Assembly (NCBI RefSeq): GCF_901933205.1
Contig: NC_044572.1
Span: 89,184,965 to 89,248,964 of the forward strand
Length of the DNA stretch: 64,000 nucleotides
Reading direction: 5' to 3'
From: Camarhynchus parvulus
Taxonomy: Eukaryota; Chordata; Aves; Passeriformes; Thraupidae
The first letter of the stretch is position 1. Every line of letters starts with the position of its first letter. Below the pieces are notes generated by a model. That model was given only the letters and a program-made list of their open reading frames with translations, ran no database searches and had not been told where the DNA came from. This document shows, in pieces, positions 27,301 through 39,802 of this stretch. Position numbers and translations under genes: made by a program.

Positions 27301-29004
27301 TAAGCTATCCAGCATCATTGTACTGTATATTTCTGGCTGCTGGTTCAAAGAGGTTAAACATATATTTTTCTATGTATTTCATCATTCCAATGAGTCTGCA
27401 TGACCCTTTCATAATTGCTGGAGGACAGATTTGGGGGTTGGCTCAGATTATGCTGCTAACTGCATATACAGTTTATTCACTTCTCTTTCTGAAATGTTAC
27501 TTCTATTACTCACTCTTCTTGACTGCTGTTGCTCTTTGCAAGTCTGTCTTAAGCCACTAGTCACAGCCTTCTACTACTTTTCTCAAATCAAGACATCCTT
27601 TCCTTAGACCTTAACACAAGTTCTAGAGCAGCAAATGTATTTTTCTGTGAAATGTCATTGTTGTTGCATACAAATCAATTTAAAGAAATGGGGGTTTTCA
27701 CAGCAATGTTGAACAGATGTCCCATTTTTAAGCACTCCACTTGAACCTTCCTGGTTGCTCAAACTTTTTTTTTTTTACCTACTGTGACCAGCTATATAGT
27801 TATTCCCTTTGAATAACTATATAACTGTAACACAACGACTTCCAGATCTGTGAACCTATTAAACTTGATTTGCATCCTCTAACATAGGATGGAACCGGTT
27901 TTTCCTGTGAGATGTATCTTGGGACAAGTGGTCTGACTTTTTTATTCCTTGAAGCATGAGATTAAAATCATTTTCATTTGTTATGATCTAGCTCTATAGG
28001 ACTTGAGATGTTTCACAAACTAGTATTCTTCCCTTGGCACCCTGGCAAACAGTGATAATTCTATTCACCCAAACATTTTACATATTCTCTTTGTGCAAGT
28101 AAGTTTTCCACCACAGGTGTTTTGTTAAAAATATGTAACATATGTATTCCTTCCTGTGGCTTTTCTTTAGTGTTTATATTGTGATTTCTGCTATGTTGGC
28201 TGCCGAACTGTCTGTTTTACACTGAAAAATGCTCCAGTTGTTTTGAGGCAAAATGCAGATGGCACCCCTGTGAAGGCTGTCCTACAACATATGACTACAG
28301 AACCAAATGAACCAATGTACAAGTGCATTTCAGCACTTAACATTTCTAAAAACGGACAACTGACTTTTTTATATGTTTCAAATTTCAAAATTTGTTTTTC
28401 AAACCAAATTATTGCCTACTTAGCCAGGTCATGGTTGTTTTGTATCACATTTCTTCTTCCTTTAATAATTTTGCATTAAAAACTGCAGAATATTTATCTA
28501 AATAGAAGAATTTTTATCCATAACATGAGATTACTGATGTTATACTTATATATATGCATAATGTAGACAAATATGTAAAAAACTCTCAGTGGTGGAAGAA
28601 GTTTTCCATTTCATAGGCAAGACCTTGACCCAGGAATCTGCTATGCAACAGTGGTCTGGGTGAAAAATCAGTGATACAGGCTTCCATGCAGAAGGTTGTG
28701 TTTTAGACATATCCTTCTTTTGTTGTTTCTTATTAAATAGTTGAAATACATTTGCGCTCAACATGTTGTTTACTATGAATCCGAATCCATTAACTTAAGT
28801 TTGACTAACTAATTTATATGTTTAGTAGTTTCAACCAAGTATTTGGCCTTGTAAATTCCAGTCCAGGAGCTGGGTGTCAACATTAAAAAGCTGTAGAGCT
28901 GAACTATGCAGCAGACTTTGCTTTTATGATTTCAGATCTTCACCTTTGAGCTCTTGATAACTTTCTGGCTTAGACAGTTTTTGTTTTCTATTTTGGTCCA
29001 TTGG
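24371..29004. other. AT-rich unique sequence, no gene recognised
   Basis: No gene is recognised. Plus frames at 25103-25291, 25316-25507, 25540-25761 and 27186-27560 are rich in Leu, Phe and Ser because the plus strand is T-rich. They have no signal-peptide, domain or repeat logic beyond that bias. 24790-25300 could be very old LINE sequence, but I cannot support that. A strong inverted repeat lies at 27783-27834. Confidence 0.5.
27783..27834. repeat. Inverted repeat with 20 paired bases and a 5-nt loop
   Basis: The core arms are TATATAGTTATTC at 27793-27805 and GAATAACTATATA at 27811-27823, an exact 13-bp complement around the loop CCTTT. Beyond a C/A mismatch, CAG (27789-27791) pairs with CTG (27825-27827). 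After a small internal loop, TGTG (27783-27786) pairs with CACA (27831-27834). It may form a hairpin in RNA or a cruciform in DNA. Confidence 0.9.
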
Positions 29005-29345
29005 TGTACTGGGTCAGGCTGAGCTGGAGGTCATTTCCCCACAGCAGCCCTCACCAAGCCCTGCTTGGTTGGTGCAAGCTCAGCTCTGGCTGTGAAGGTG
29101 TTGATAACTCGCCAGTGCTTTGGGTCCTGCTAAGCAGGGCTGGCACAACAACAGATATGATGTCCAACCTTCCCCCTCCATCTGAAGGCTGATCCTAGCA
29201 GGGGACACAGCTGGGCTAGCTAGTCCAAATTAACCAAATGGATATTCCATATCAGATGCCATCAGCTCAGGTAGAAAAGCTAAGGGAAAGAGGAGGAAGA
29301 ACAGGAGGCATTCATATATTACAACTTTTGTCCCCCAAACACAAA
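29005..29345 (+). mobile_element. Solo LTR of an avian endogenous retrovirus, 3'-truncated
   Basis: The stretch follows the layout of a widespread bird LTR. It begins TGTACTGGGTCAGGCTGAGC. Then come CCACAGCAGCCCTCA near 29038, AAGGTGTTGATAACTCGCCA near 29095 and GCTAAGCAGGGCTGGCAC near 29130. GGGGACACAGCTGGG follows near 29201, AACCAAATGGATATTCCATA near 29232 and AGGAGGAAGAACAGGAGGCA near 29291. It breaks off after TTTTGTCCCCCAAAC, before the downstream part of the LTR including its TG..CA 3' end. No gag, pol or env sequence or primer-binding site follows, so this is a remnant of a single LTR. The family name is from memory of the repeat and should be treated as an ERV class LTR only. Confidence 0.8.
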
Positions 29346-29485
29346 AAAATGCCTCTTGTATTATGTGGAAATCTCACATAAGGATGCTCTGAATTTATAC
29401 CTGTTGTTAGCAATATATTAACAATGTATATATATTTTAACAATAAATATATAAGTATGAATATAAAATGAGTTTTTCATCTTGT
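29346..29485. other. AT-rich spacer between LTR remnant and CR1 tip
   Basis: This is AT-rich sequence with TATATA and ATATAT runs around 29425-29460. No feature is recognised. Confidence 0.6.
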
Positions 29486-29588
29486 TGAAGATGTCCCTGC
29501 TCACTGCAAAGAGTTCAGCTGAGTGATCTGAGACTGAGAGTTCAAATCTTAGACGTCCCTTCCAACCCAATATATTCTATGATTCTAT
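29486..29588 (+). mobile_element. CR1 LINE 3' tip
   Basis: GATGTCCCTGCTCACTGCA begins at about 29490, followed by a degraded segment. The element then ends with GTCCCTTCCAACCCAATATA and TTCTATGATTCTATT at about 29576-29590, the diagnostic CR1 3' end. Only about 100 bases of the element remain, as is typical for 5'-truncated copies. Confidence 0.88.
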
Positions 29589-30133
29589 TTGGTATAATAA
29601 TAGTTTTCATATTTTTCAAGGATGAATTCAGCCATGAGCAAAGGGTACATTCATATATTCATGATGCATTGCTTCAAAGTAACACTTTAGTTCTCAAAAT
29701 AGGTATAATCAAAATGCAGGAACTACACAAGGACTTACATGGGGCTTATTCTGAGTCAGTGAATAAATTTTTGACAGTAATATATCCTTGACAAAGCTCA
29801 GACTTTAATATTTCTGGAGAAAAATGCAATATTTCTGAAAGAAAAACTTGATTATGGCCTCAAAAATAGCTATGTACAGGCACAACTATAGAGTCATGAA
29901 TATAGAGATAGTACTAGAATTTAAGACCAGAAGAACATACTTATCTAAATTTCATTGAAATAAAGATTCAAGCACTTTGTTTACCTCCAAAAAAAGCCCT
30001 CATAACTTCTAGTTCTAGAGCTACTTTGTATGCCAGATTATGAAGAGCAGAGAACACTTGAGAAAACAAGGAAGCATCTGAAAACCTTTTATCCTCGACC
30101 CAAAATAAAATTTAGGCATCTAATTAGAGAAGA

Positions 30134-30177
30134 GCTAAACCAGAATTTAGAATTCTAATTCTAAATTTTGGTTCAGC
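30134..30177. repeat. Hairpin with 20-nt arms and a 4-nt loop
   Basis: The left arm at 30134-30153 starts GCTAAACC and ends TTTAGAAT. The right arm at 30158-30177 starts ATTCTAAA and ends GGTTCAGC. The loop is TCTA. Eighteen of twenty positions are Watson-Crick pairs. One is a G-T position (a wobble in RNA) and one is an A/C mismatch. Confidence 0.92.
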
Positions 30178-31459
30178 CAAGCTGAAAAGCCTCTTCCGTA
30201 TTTACTGAACTCTAAAATCACCCAGATTCTAGGAGGCATTTAGATTTCGGTAATATTTTCCCCATAACTCGTTCTCTAGTTCTGCCCAGAGCCTTCTTGA
30301 AGGTGACAAGTAAGGAGAGTGCCCAGAGAGAAAGCAGCATTGCAAAGAATTACTTCATTCCTCTTCATGCTATAAAGGATGATTATAGTAGGATTTGGAG
30401 TAAATCAGCTAATATTTTACATAAAGTCACGGCTTAATATCTATTTTATATGTTTTCTTAAAATTTCAGTATAAGTCCTTATCCTGTTAGGTTTCTTTTC
30501 TCACACTTGTAACAACAGCTCTCAACACACTGTGGGTTTTTCATGGGTTGTTATTAAAACTTTTTTCTATTCCTATGTACTTCTCTCCATTTATAGACCA
30601 GTAGTGGGGTGTTATACTCCATGCTCTTTGAACTAGCCTCTAACACACAGTGATTTAAAGTCTTCTTTCAGCTCTTCAATGTTCAAAGTGAATAAATGTT
30701 CTCTTTTGTACCCAGAAGACAAATGAATGCCAACAACCTGTAGCTGCCTTTGATGCTTGACCTCTGTATTGAAAGTTTGTTATGTCACTCTGAAGAAATA
30801 TAAACACGGAGAGATCATCTAAGTTGCTTCATAGCCCAAATGCATGCCTTAAACTGAAAACATCTCTCTGACAAGAAACTGAATTTATGTGACTGCATGA
30901 ATTGTGTTGAAGTCTTGCTGCTGCAGGTTTGCATTTAGGGCTTCACAAACAAAGATATGATAATAGCATAAACAGCTAAGGAGGGAAGGGAACTTTGTTT
31001 TATTGCAGCCTGAATACTTAGTAATTGGTAATTTTTACAGACAAATAAGCAAAACAGTGTAATCTGTTCCTCACTGTTATGTAAAGTGGAAAATGTTTTA
31101 TCTGTTCAGTTCAGAACTATGTGATTTTGTGAAATCTGTGTTGCTTTTATAAATGAAGAAATTTGTGAATGGATGGCACTTTAAGAGTCCCTTTTATATT
31201 CCTCTGCTGTCACAAGAGAAATGGGTAGCAGAAAATTGTCCATTATTCTCTATTTTTCCTGTTTATGTCATGAGGAAGAAAGTATAGGGCATGAAAGAAA
31301 AACTGTCTCTTTTCTCTCTGTCAGCCATGGGAGAGACTGTCAGCTATGGAGTCTGGAAGGACTTTTTTCTTTAAACACCCATGTAAGACTGAGCTTGCTG
31401 TGGCCGTTTTCGTCTTAAAAAAAATATTTTTACTATTGTTTTTGACCACATGGGTTTTG

Positions 31460-31475
31460 TTTTTTTTTTTTTTTT
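31460..31475. repeat. T-homopolymer (16 T)
   Basis: Sixteen consecutive T are preceded by GGGTTTTG and followed by AAAG. This is a simple repeat that is prone to length variation. Confidence 0.95.
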
Positions 31476-32214
31476 AAAGAACTTCCAGGTGAGCTGACTA
31501 TGCTTTTAAGGCTCATTTCAATATCATATTCATTGCTACTGCAGGCAGGGCTACATCAGTGCACCAGCACTGGTTAGGACTTGTTCATGTGCACTTCCCA
31601 TGTCCAGCAAACAAAGCACAAGATGAGATAATCCCTTAAGACAGAAATTTCTCATGGAACAAAACTAATACTTCATCTTTCGTAAACAAAAAGTTAACAT
31701 CTAGAGAGCTGGTCTTGTGAGACTCTAAAGCTCTACAGAGTTCATATGGAGAGGGGGATGTGGAATGAATATGCCCCAGTAATTCCCTAAAGGATCTTTA
31801 AGGACCATATACAGATATAAAGCTTTGCTCTGTTCTGTGAAGGTGTTGAAATTTTTATAACCTCTGCCTCATGCTACCTAATCACAAGAAAATGATTGAT
31901 AGTGCATAGGAAACCAATGTTTGTTTTGAGCAGAAATAAACAAACAGAAAGTATATATACTAGAAAAGTTTCAGATTCTACAAGGCTGTGATAAATATCC
32001 TACTGACGGAGGCCAGTTTCCTACACCCCACCCTGCCTCTAACACTGGCAGTGGGGGATGGTGTTTAGCCAGAACATGTGAATTTGGCCACCTGCCTTTT
32101 TCCTCTCCTGGGATTCACAGCTGTTGAATACATGATACATATGGATATGGGATAGAGTATATATCCCTGCATGTACTCTCTAGTATCTTAGTCTGATCTA
32201 TTTTGAAACACTAA

Positions 32215-32600
32215 TATTATCTGTTTCCACAGTCTCCTGTGACAACACATTTTAAAAGTTCATTATCTATTAAAAAAAAGATTTTTTTCCATCTGTTCAT
32301 GAGATTCTGAGCTCTGAAATTCCAGATTTTAGGAATTGTCTACATAACAATTCTTATTGATCTTATGCCATCATCATCATGATTATATAAACTTTATTTT
32401 TATTTTCCATTAACCTTCTTTTCAAAAGGCTTATTCTATTTTTCCTCTCAAGGCAACTGCTTCATTCCTGTCACCATTTTGGTTGCCTTTTCTTGTACCT
32501 TTTCTGAATTCAACTTGTCTTTCAATGAATATTGAATGTCAATCAGGGAGTTCTGGTACTAAGCATCTGAAATGATTGCTGAAGAACTAATGAATTGAAG
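32215..32600 (-). mobile_element. Ancient CR1-like LINE fragment
   Basis: Read on the plus strand, the order is CCACAGTCTCCTGTGACAAC near 32228, AAGTTCATTATCTATTAAAA near 32255, then TTTTTTTCCATCTGTTCATG. Farther on come TCACCATTTTGGTTGCCTTT near 32471, CTTGTACCTTTTCTGAATTC and GGGAGTTCTGGTACTAAGCA near 32547. This parallels the complement of the terminal ORF2/3' region of CR1-type LINEs (a CATTTTTGTTGCCCTCTTCTGG-like step followed by a CCAGAACTG-like step). Divergence is high, so it is an old copy. The subfamily and exact ends cannot be set by eye. Confidence 0.6.
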
Positions 32601-35600
32601 TCTCATTCTGTCGATCCCTCAGCTCTGTAATATTCCTCTTCCCATCAGGAGTCACAGCATAACCTGCACATTTGCTGCCTTGCCAAATGTTAATACCATT
32701 TAGTGAGTGCATGCTTGTGTGGGTATCAGGAATAAGCAAAGCTTATTTAAAAATTCACTGTTGCCTTAAGTCCAGCTCGAACCTATTTCCTGGAAAATAT
32801 TCTTTCAATACTTAGTCTTTTTCTTTCTATTATTTTGTTTGATTTCTACAAATAATTTAAGTTGAGAGATTTATTATAGAAATGTTCACTGATATATAGA
32901 GCTTACAGGAAAATATTGAAGAGTATTATTGTAAAAGGATTTTAAAATTCACATACATGAATATTTGGAAAGTGAAGCTGAAATTTTGCAGAGCTAACCT
33001 ACAGCAAAATTAAATGAAGTGAAATGTGCAATCATGGCCCTATAATTCCTTATTATTGCAGATTTCCAAATAATTCTCTTATAATTAAAGACAATTAATT
33101 ACATAAATCATTAATTAATTAATTTCAAGTAAATCTAGGAAAACTATGAGCTGTTCAAAAGACAATTTGCCAATAGAAAAAGGAAAATTTATCTTATTAT
33201 TTATTTACTATATATAATTCTCCTAACTCTCTGTGTGTCACTAGTGCTCTGAGCATGCATTATTTATATGCTTTTTTGTTTTGTTTGTTGTTTGGTTTTA
33301 GTAAAATCACTAAAGTTACCAATGGGAAAATTTGAGGTTGTTCAGCCTAATATATCATCTGGAATTTCAGCCGATGTGTCCGCCATCTTTCAAAAGTTCA
33401 GCTGACCAAATTTCAACTGTGACCATCACAAAAGCATGGCTTCAATTCTTTTTCCCTTTAGTGTCTGCCCACACTAGCCCCAGGCTACTTTACTCACTTG
33501 AATTTAGATCAATGACACAGGAAAACTTCCTAGTTATAAAGGAAACCTTGAAAATTGATAGAATAATAACTGTAATTTTCAGGGATGTTAAGTATACCAA
33601 GGTGCTATCATTGTTACCTAGAGAAGAAGGAAAAACTCATCCAGTATTTCAGCAGATGGTTGCACCAAAAAGGTCCTGACAGTTTTGCTTGACCCAGGCT
33701 TTATTGATGCATTCCTACTTATGCACAAAGTATAAGTTAGATTATGAATGATAGACTCTGCACCAACCTAAAACTTCTTTCTCAGTCAAATTTAACATAC
33801 GAAAAAGATCAGGACATCTGTCATGCTAAAAATTAATTACAGGGGGACACAGCTTAATAAAATGAAGTGAAATGAAATCAAATTAAATGATCTGGGCCTC
33901 ATTTTTATTCCTGATTGGTGTCTACCAGGGCATTGAGGAACTGTAGGGAAGATACCCTCAAGACCAAGACAATATATTCCAGCTGTGTGATTCTCCTCTG
34001 TCATCTTTGTGATGGCTGTGAAGAATTTTTCTGGGAGACCTCCAGGGCTTTGGCTCCCATTCTCTTGACCTTCTGTTATAGTACCCTCTGTAATTGTGCA
34101 TCTAATCATACCATGGTGCTTTTCTGACTCCCTTACCTAATGCAGCAGGTGTCCATGGAGGGCTAGCTTAGAAATCTGAATAGCAGATCCAGTAGTGGAG
34201 AAATAGGGGAAAATATTAATGTGTGATGTAAAAGTCTTCTCCCAGTTGTAGATCTGGATTTATCACGTGCCCCTGGCATATCAGTGTGTCCATTGTTCAT
34301 GACTGCCTTCAGGATGAGCTCCTGACCTGCTCCCACCTCCACACAAACTGCTTTAGCTCCTGTCACTCATCCTGAAGAAGCTGAAAAAGAGCTACATTAA
34401 AACATCTGTATAGGGGCCTCCAAGCTTGTCTACAGAGACATCTTTAAGCAGATTTTCTACCATCTCTGATGCCAGACATCATCCTCCCCTTATCTCATCT
34501 CATGTCACATATTTATCTCACACTACCCAGCTTAGCCTGTGAACCTCTCATTCTCATAGTGATTATCATCTTGTGCCAAAACAAAGCCTCTCAAGCTTGG
34601 GACTGAGAAAATGTCTGTGAATGAGAGAGTCCCTCTCACTGTCAGCCTCCAGCTCATCAGATGCTAGAACTCATCCAGGTAATCTTTCTCCAGAACAGGG
34701 TAGAATGCTTTTCACAGGGAACTTTGCTACCAAGTCAATTACTCCAGGGTGAATTTTCTTTCATTATTTCTTTCATCATTTTCTTTCATTTCATTTTCAT
34801 GAAGCTATCTATACAGACAAAAAACCTGCATTGCAGAACCATCAGCACTGGTTTATCACTGCATATATACAAAAACAGGACAGCTACAAATCATTGCCTT
34901 TGTGTTTATATATTGGGGCATTTCAATATATTTCATGGTTACACACCAGCCCAAAACAGTTTCAAGATATCAGCCTAACAGGTACAGCCTACAATAATAA
35001 GAGGGCTCCTTTTCCAGTCAGTTAGAATTATTAATACATATTTCTTAATTCTTTAGAGTGAGAAATTCAGGTAAATTATTCAAAAGATACTTGGAAAGTA
35101 ATTTCTTTATTATTATTACCTTACTGAGTGAGATGTCTGGATTTGTGAATTTTTCATGGTTTTCAGCTGAATCCAGATTCTAAATGCTCTGTTGAGTTTT
35201 AAAATTCAGGAAAGAAGTCCATTACTGCTCTCAGTAGGTGTCGCTTATGTGTCTCTGCACTGCATCTGTCAAGATGAAAGAGCAATCAAAAAAGTGTTTG
35301 GCCTCATATATGCAGTGTTCCTCCATGGTGCAAAAAAGAAATTCTCAGGTCAAAGTAGTAAACTAGATATTAGTTATAATGACACTCCCAAATAATATCT
35401 TTTACGGAGAAAATTCCCATGTTACTATGCACATGGGTCTCCAGAGAGAATGTGGTTTCAGTTTTGAAAAAATGTGACAAAATGTATTGAATTGCAAAGG
35501 ACTTAATGGAAAAGACTGGAATCCATCTTATACTATTTGGTGAATCCTCTGTGTTAATAGTATAATAATCTGTTTTTAAAATTTTACATCTCATTTATTT

Positions 35601-38600
35601 ATAAATTTTATATATGTACAAATTCAAATACAAAGAGAAATAATCTATGATCACTGAAAATTATCATAACCATTTAAAGTCAGGCTTGAGCTACTATATA
35701 GGAAAAATGCTACACATTGCATGCTGTGTTAATTGCTAATTTAATGGTTTTGCATATTTAGCCTTATCTGAACTCAAGTTATTTGTTGCAGATTGAATTA
35801 AAATTAAAACATAAGGAAATTTTGCATTCCTTTTAGTGTCAAGGTTAAATGACAGGAGAGGTTACTGCTCTGTAATGGGATTTTTTATTGTTATAAAGAT
35901 TTCTTGGCACTTTAAGTAGGATCTTGGTTTCCAGATTTTATAACAGCACAGCTTTAATGCCTGGTCTGACACTTTTTCGTTCAAAGTGCCCAAATCTGTC
36001 TGATGTTTTGGTATAGAGCAGGACAAATGGGAGGTGAGAGAGGAAGGTGGAGCAAGGGTGGCTATAGGAGTGAGAATTCAGCCGCTCCTGAAAGTGAAGT
36101 TAATTTTTTCCCTTGTTAATTTTTTTTAAGCGCTAAAAATGAATGTGATGACCTTCTTTGTGGTCATTTCTTCATCTGGAGTCCATTTTCCTAGGAGGAA
36201 AGACTTGAAATTTGGCAAGAGAATATATTTGTGTAGACATATTCTTTGCCGATCCCACTAAAATGTACTCAGATTTGGCCATGCTTTTAAGCTTCTTTTA
36301 AGATTAAAATTTTCTGTTCCCTGCTATTAACAAATATCTGTGAAAAGCATCTCATTCTTATTCAAGCACAAGGAAAAAGAGTCTCCATGCATATCTGTGG
36401 GCTCCCTTGGCAGTGTCCCATACACAGTCTAGACCAGCTCATCAGCAATATGGGGATGAAATACAAGCCTCGAAATGATGCCATAGAATAACAAGGGAGA
36501 AGGAGGATACCATGACACACTTTGAAAAACTAAAGTACAGTCAAAACTACACTGAAAAATGCTATTAAGGCTGTGAAGCCAAACACTGAGGTTAGGTGCT
36601 GCCACACTTGCATACTTGGGATTTGCTTGAGCAATCTTTATTCAGTTCTTATCTGTATATATTACAACACACAATTAACAGAGCAGTTGGGCAACTAAAA
36701 AGTTAAGTTCATATTTTAGCACTTGAACTCTGTATTGGCATCTAGCATAAAGGCATCAATGTCCATTAAGTGCACAGATATCCAGGAAACTGGATACGTA
36801 CAAGTTGTCATACGACATTAAGGAACCAATCTGACACTAAAGAACCAATTAATACAAACCTCTTGCTATACTTTTAAAGATTTTATAAATATTTACAGCT
36901 TATTTGAATGTACAAAACACTTAATTATGAGAAACAATTCTTCACCACCACTTGTAAAGTTTATCCAATGATAGAAGGCATGGATAGAATGCAAGGCATG
37001 GGAAGGAAGGTCTTGAAAGAGAAATATGCAGTTGATAAAAAAGTTACAGAAAATGCATAGGATCCTGCTGCAAATTGAACTCTCCAAACATACAGCAGCC
37101 ATCTGAAAGATATAATTAAAGAATTTGAACTTTTTATGAAAGTAAATGGAGCTACAGAGAAAACTGAGGAAAATGGGATTTTTTTTCTCTTATTACTCTT
37201 ATTAAGCCCATGACATTAGATTTGCTGAAAAGTCTTCCATTAAAATGATCAAGAAGAAGCCAATTATCAGACAGAGCTACAGAAATTAAAAGAATGTTAC
37301 ACTGGTAGTGAGAATGTACATAAAGAATTAATCTCAGAAGCGGAGACACTGGCCTCTCATTAATCACCCAATACGAACATCATGTGCTTTGGAATGAAAT
37401 TCAAAATGTTTGCATGCTGAACAGCCCAATTAGCATCTTGTTGCCTGAAGCTAAGAAGCAGGAATGGATTGGAACAGGGGTGCATCCTAATTCTTGCAGT
37501 TTATCTGCATTGTTATGAGCAAAATGGGGTGATTTTTATATATTTAGATAGCACAGCTCAGAGCCACCTCATGGAGACAGGTGACTATACATTATTTCTA
37601 AAGAAAAAAGGGGTCAATACTTTTTAAAACCAGCCAGAGAATGAGCTCCTTCTGACTGTAGTGTTGCTTTTTGTCAGAAGCAATAAATCTGGTGCATATT
37701 AAATGTGTTTTGAGAGCACTGGCTGAGGCCAAGCCCTGGAGGAGGAAAGCAGACAAATGCATGGATTCTAGATACTAGACAAGAGCCTCAGCACAAGCTG
37801 GTTGCTGATGTGCCCACGCTGTAAATTCTTGGTATGCCTTAGTGCCTATGGAGCTCTGAAGTTAAAAATTATGAAAAAGAAGGTAATGAGAGCTTAAGTA
37901 CCACTAAGATTATCTGGCAGCTGACAGTATGTTCCCACCATTTCTAGTTTTGGAGGCAGGACCCCAAACTATTAATGTTAAAATCTGTGCAGGGTTAGTG
38001 TGGCAGGTTTAGGTGTATTCTTTCATTATGTGACTGTTTGCTGTCTTTCAAATGAAGATCTTTATTTGTGACACAAACCAGGGATGAACCAATGTTGTCA
38101 TTAATAAAGCTGCTGTTCCCATGTTAGTGTAGGAAACGAGAAAGTACGAGCGGATATATCTTCTAATTATAGCTGATGATGAGAGGTAATATTGTCTTGC
38201 AGTTTTTTCGCCCTGGATAATCAAATTCTTTACTGCCCTGTCATGATTTTTAGCAAGCTTCTCACACCAGATTTTTCCCAAGGGATCTCTCTCTAATTGT
38301 ATGTACCTCATTTTTTGTGTACCTGTGCTCACCCCATGCCATGGTATTGGGAGAAGCTATAATGATGAGCAAAAACAATTGAAGTTGCATTTTAGAGAAT
38401 ACCTCTGGTATGTTTTTGAAAACCAGTTGGATAAGACATTTCAGGCCGGATACTTAAAATAATTGGAAATTTCTGACTTCAGTGTCTGTGTGGTTCAGCA
38501 CTTTGTAAAGTGAAGATATCTACACCTCTCTACTTCACATTGTTATTTTGAAAATAAATTCCTTTATTGCACCGACATGGGAAAACACCCATGGGACAAG

Positions 38601-39700
38601 TAAAGAATGTGTGTTCAGACTGGGATTTGAGCTAATGTGAGCTAAGCTGTGAGAGGCACACACTGAAGACAGTCCAGTATTAAACATTATTTCAGGACCC
38701 CAGTGTCAGTCATTTTCCATGCTGAATGAAGTGGTAAACTTCTGTGGAGAATGGCACATGATGCATTAACTGTGCGTTAAGACATCAAAAGAGCCCTGAA
38801 CTAATATTTTACCATCAACTTTAATAGTGACACCTCAAAATGTCAGTGATTTGCTTTTTTAAACCTCATGTTACCCTACATTGTTTTTTAGAAGTTTTTA
38901 TCTATCTATGATGGTATGAGGTGGAGGCTGTATAACTAAGTATTTAAGAGGTTTTGGGGTTTGGGTGTTTTTTTTTTTTTGATGAATGGTGAATAAACCC
39001 ATCCTGACAGAAATAATATCTTGCAATGTATTTGATTATATTTTACATAGATAACATTTTGATATAAAGAATTATCCCTTGAAAGTTGGTGAGGTTTTGG
39101 TCAAGGATTTTAAAGAAATGTTTTTTGCAAAGTAAAGAAGTATTTTTTTGTCTTCCAACCCACTGACTTTCTATGATCAGTTCACCTGCATAGCAGGAAC
39201 AGAAAAAAACATTTCTCAAGGGTTTTGCAATGAGTGAGTCTGATAGGTTTTCCTTTAAACGTCAGTAGTATTCAGCCTGGATCTTTTAGTGCAAAATGCA
39301 GGTGGGGAGAAAGGGAAACACTCTGCTATGTTTTGTTTCTGTTTTAATAAGAAGCTATTAATATACTCAGAGTGTTGAAAAGTTACAAGTAAAAGTAGAG
39401 GTGATGAATTGGTAGGCATGTTATGGATAACACAGTGAAGTTACTGAAAAAATGCACTGCAATGTTTGTTCTGTGATCACTATCAGTAATTATTCTCTTC
39501 CCACAATACAACTTCCTCAGGAAGTTAGGTAGCTTTTTTTTTATTACACCTACAGTTAGAACCCTTTTACTTGAAGGGGAGTACTTCAATGAAATATAAA
39601 TAGAATATTTTGTATCCCAGCCTTCATTAAAAGGATGCAACTGCCTGCTTGATAAAGTGGCAGCAAAAGTGATTTTTCTGCATGCAAAATTCATCCAGAT

Positions 39701-39720
39701 ATTTGTGACAATTTGTGACA
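39701..39720. repeat. Perfect 10-bp tandem duplication
   Basis: ATTTGTGACA is repeated twice without interruption. This is a local slippage-type duplication. Confidence 0.95.
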
Positions 39721-39782
39721 AAGAGATCAATGACAATTTAAAAATGCATGTTCGAACAAAATGTCGTTATTCCACTTGGACC

Positions 39783-39802
39783 ATAAATAAATAAATAAAT
39801 AT
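39783..39802. repeat. (ATAA)n microsatellite
   Basis: About five ATAA units lie in a row, followed by ATAAATATC. It is a simple repeat read directly. Confidence 0.9.

Larger units (their letters stand above)
29589..32214. other. AT-rich unique sequence, no gene recognised
   Basis: There are short frames only. The stretch holds a long-armed hairpin at 30134-30177 and a 16-base T run at 31460-31475. No recognisable transposon or exon was found. Confidence 0.55.

Noticed and set aside
29520..29545. GAGTTCAAATC-like box B of a tRNA
   Set aside because: There is no box A at the right distance and no cloverleaf. The stretch is within the CR1 tip.
36795..36850. Repeated GAACCAAT motif suggesting paired CCAAT sites
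   Set aside because: There are two imperfect copies only (ATTAAGGAACCAAT and ACTAAAGAACCAAT), with no TATA, GC box or transcript evidence nearby.
39152..39177. CTTCCAACCC..TTTCTATGATC, possible CR1 tip
   Set aside because: Only the last 25 bases resemble the CR1 end, and the preceding sequence does not fit, so it could be chance.
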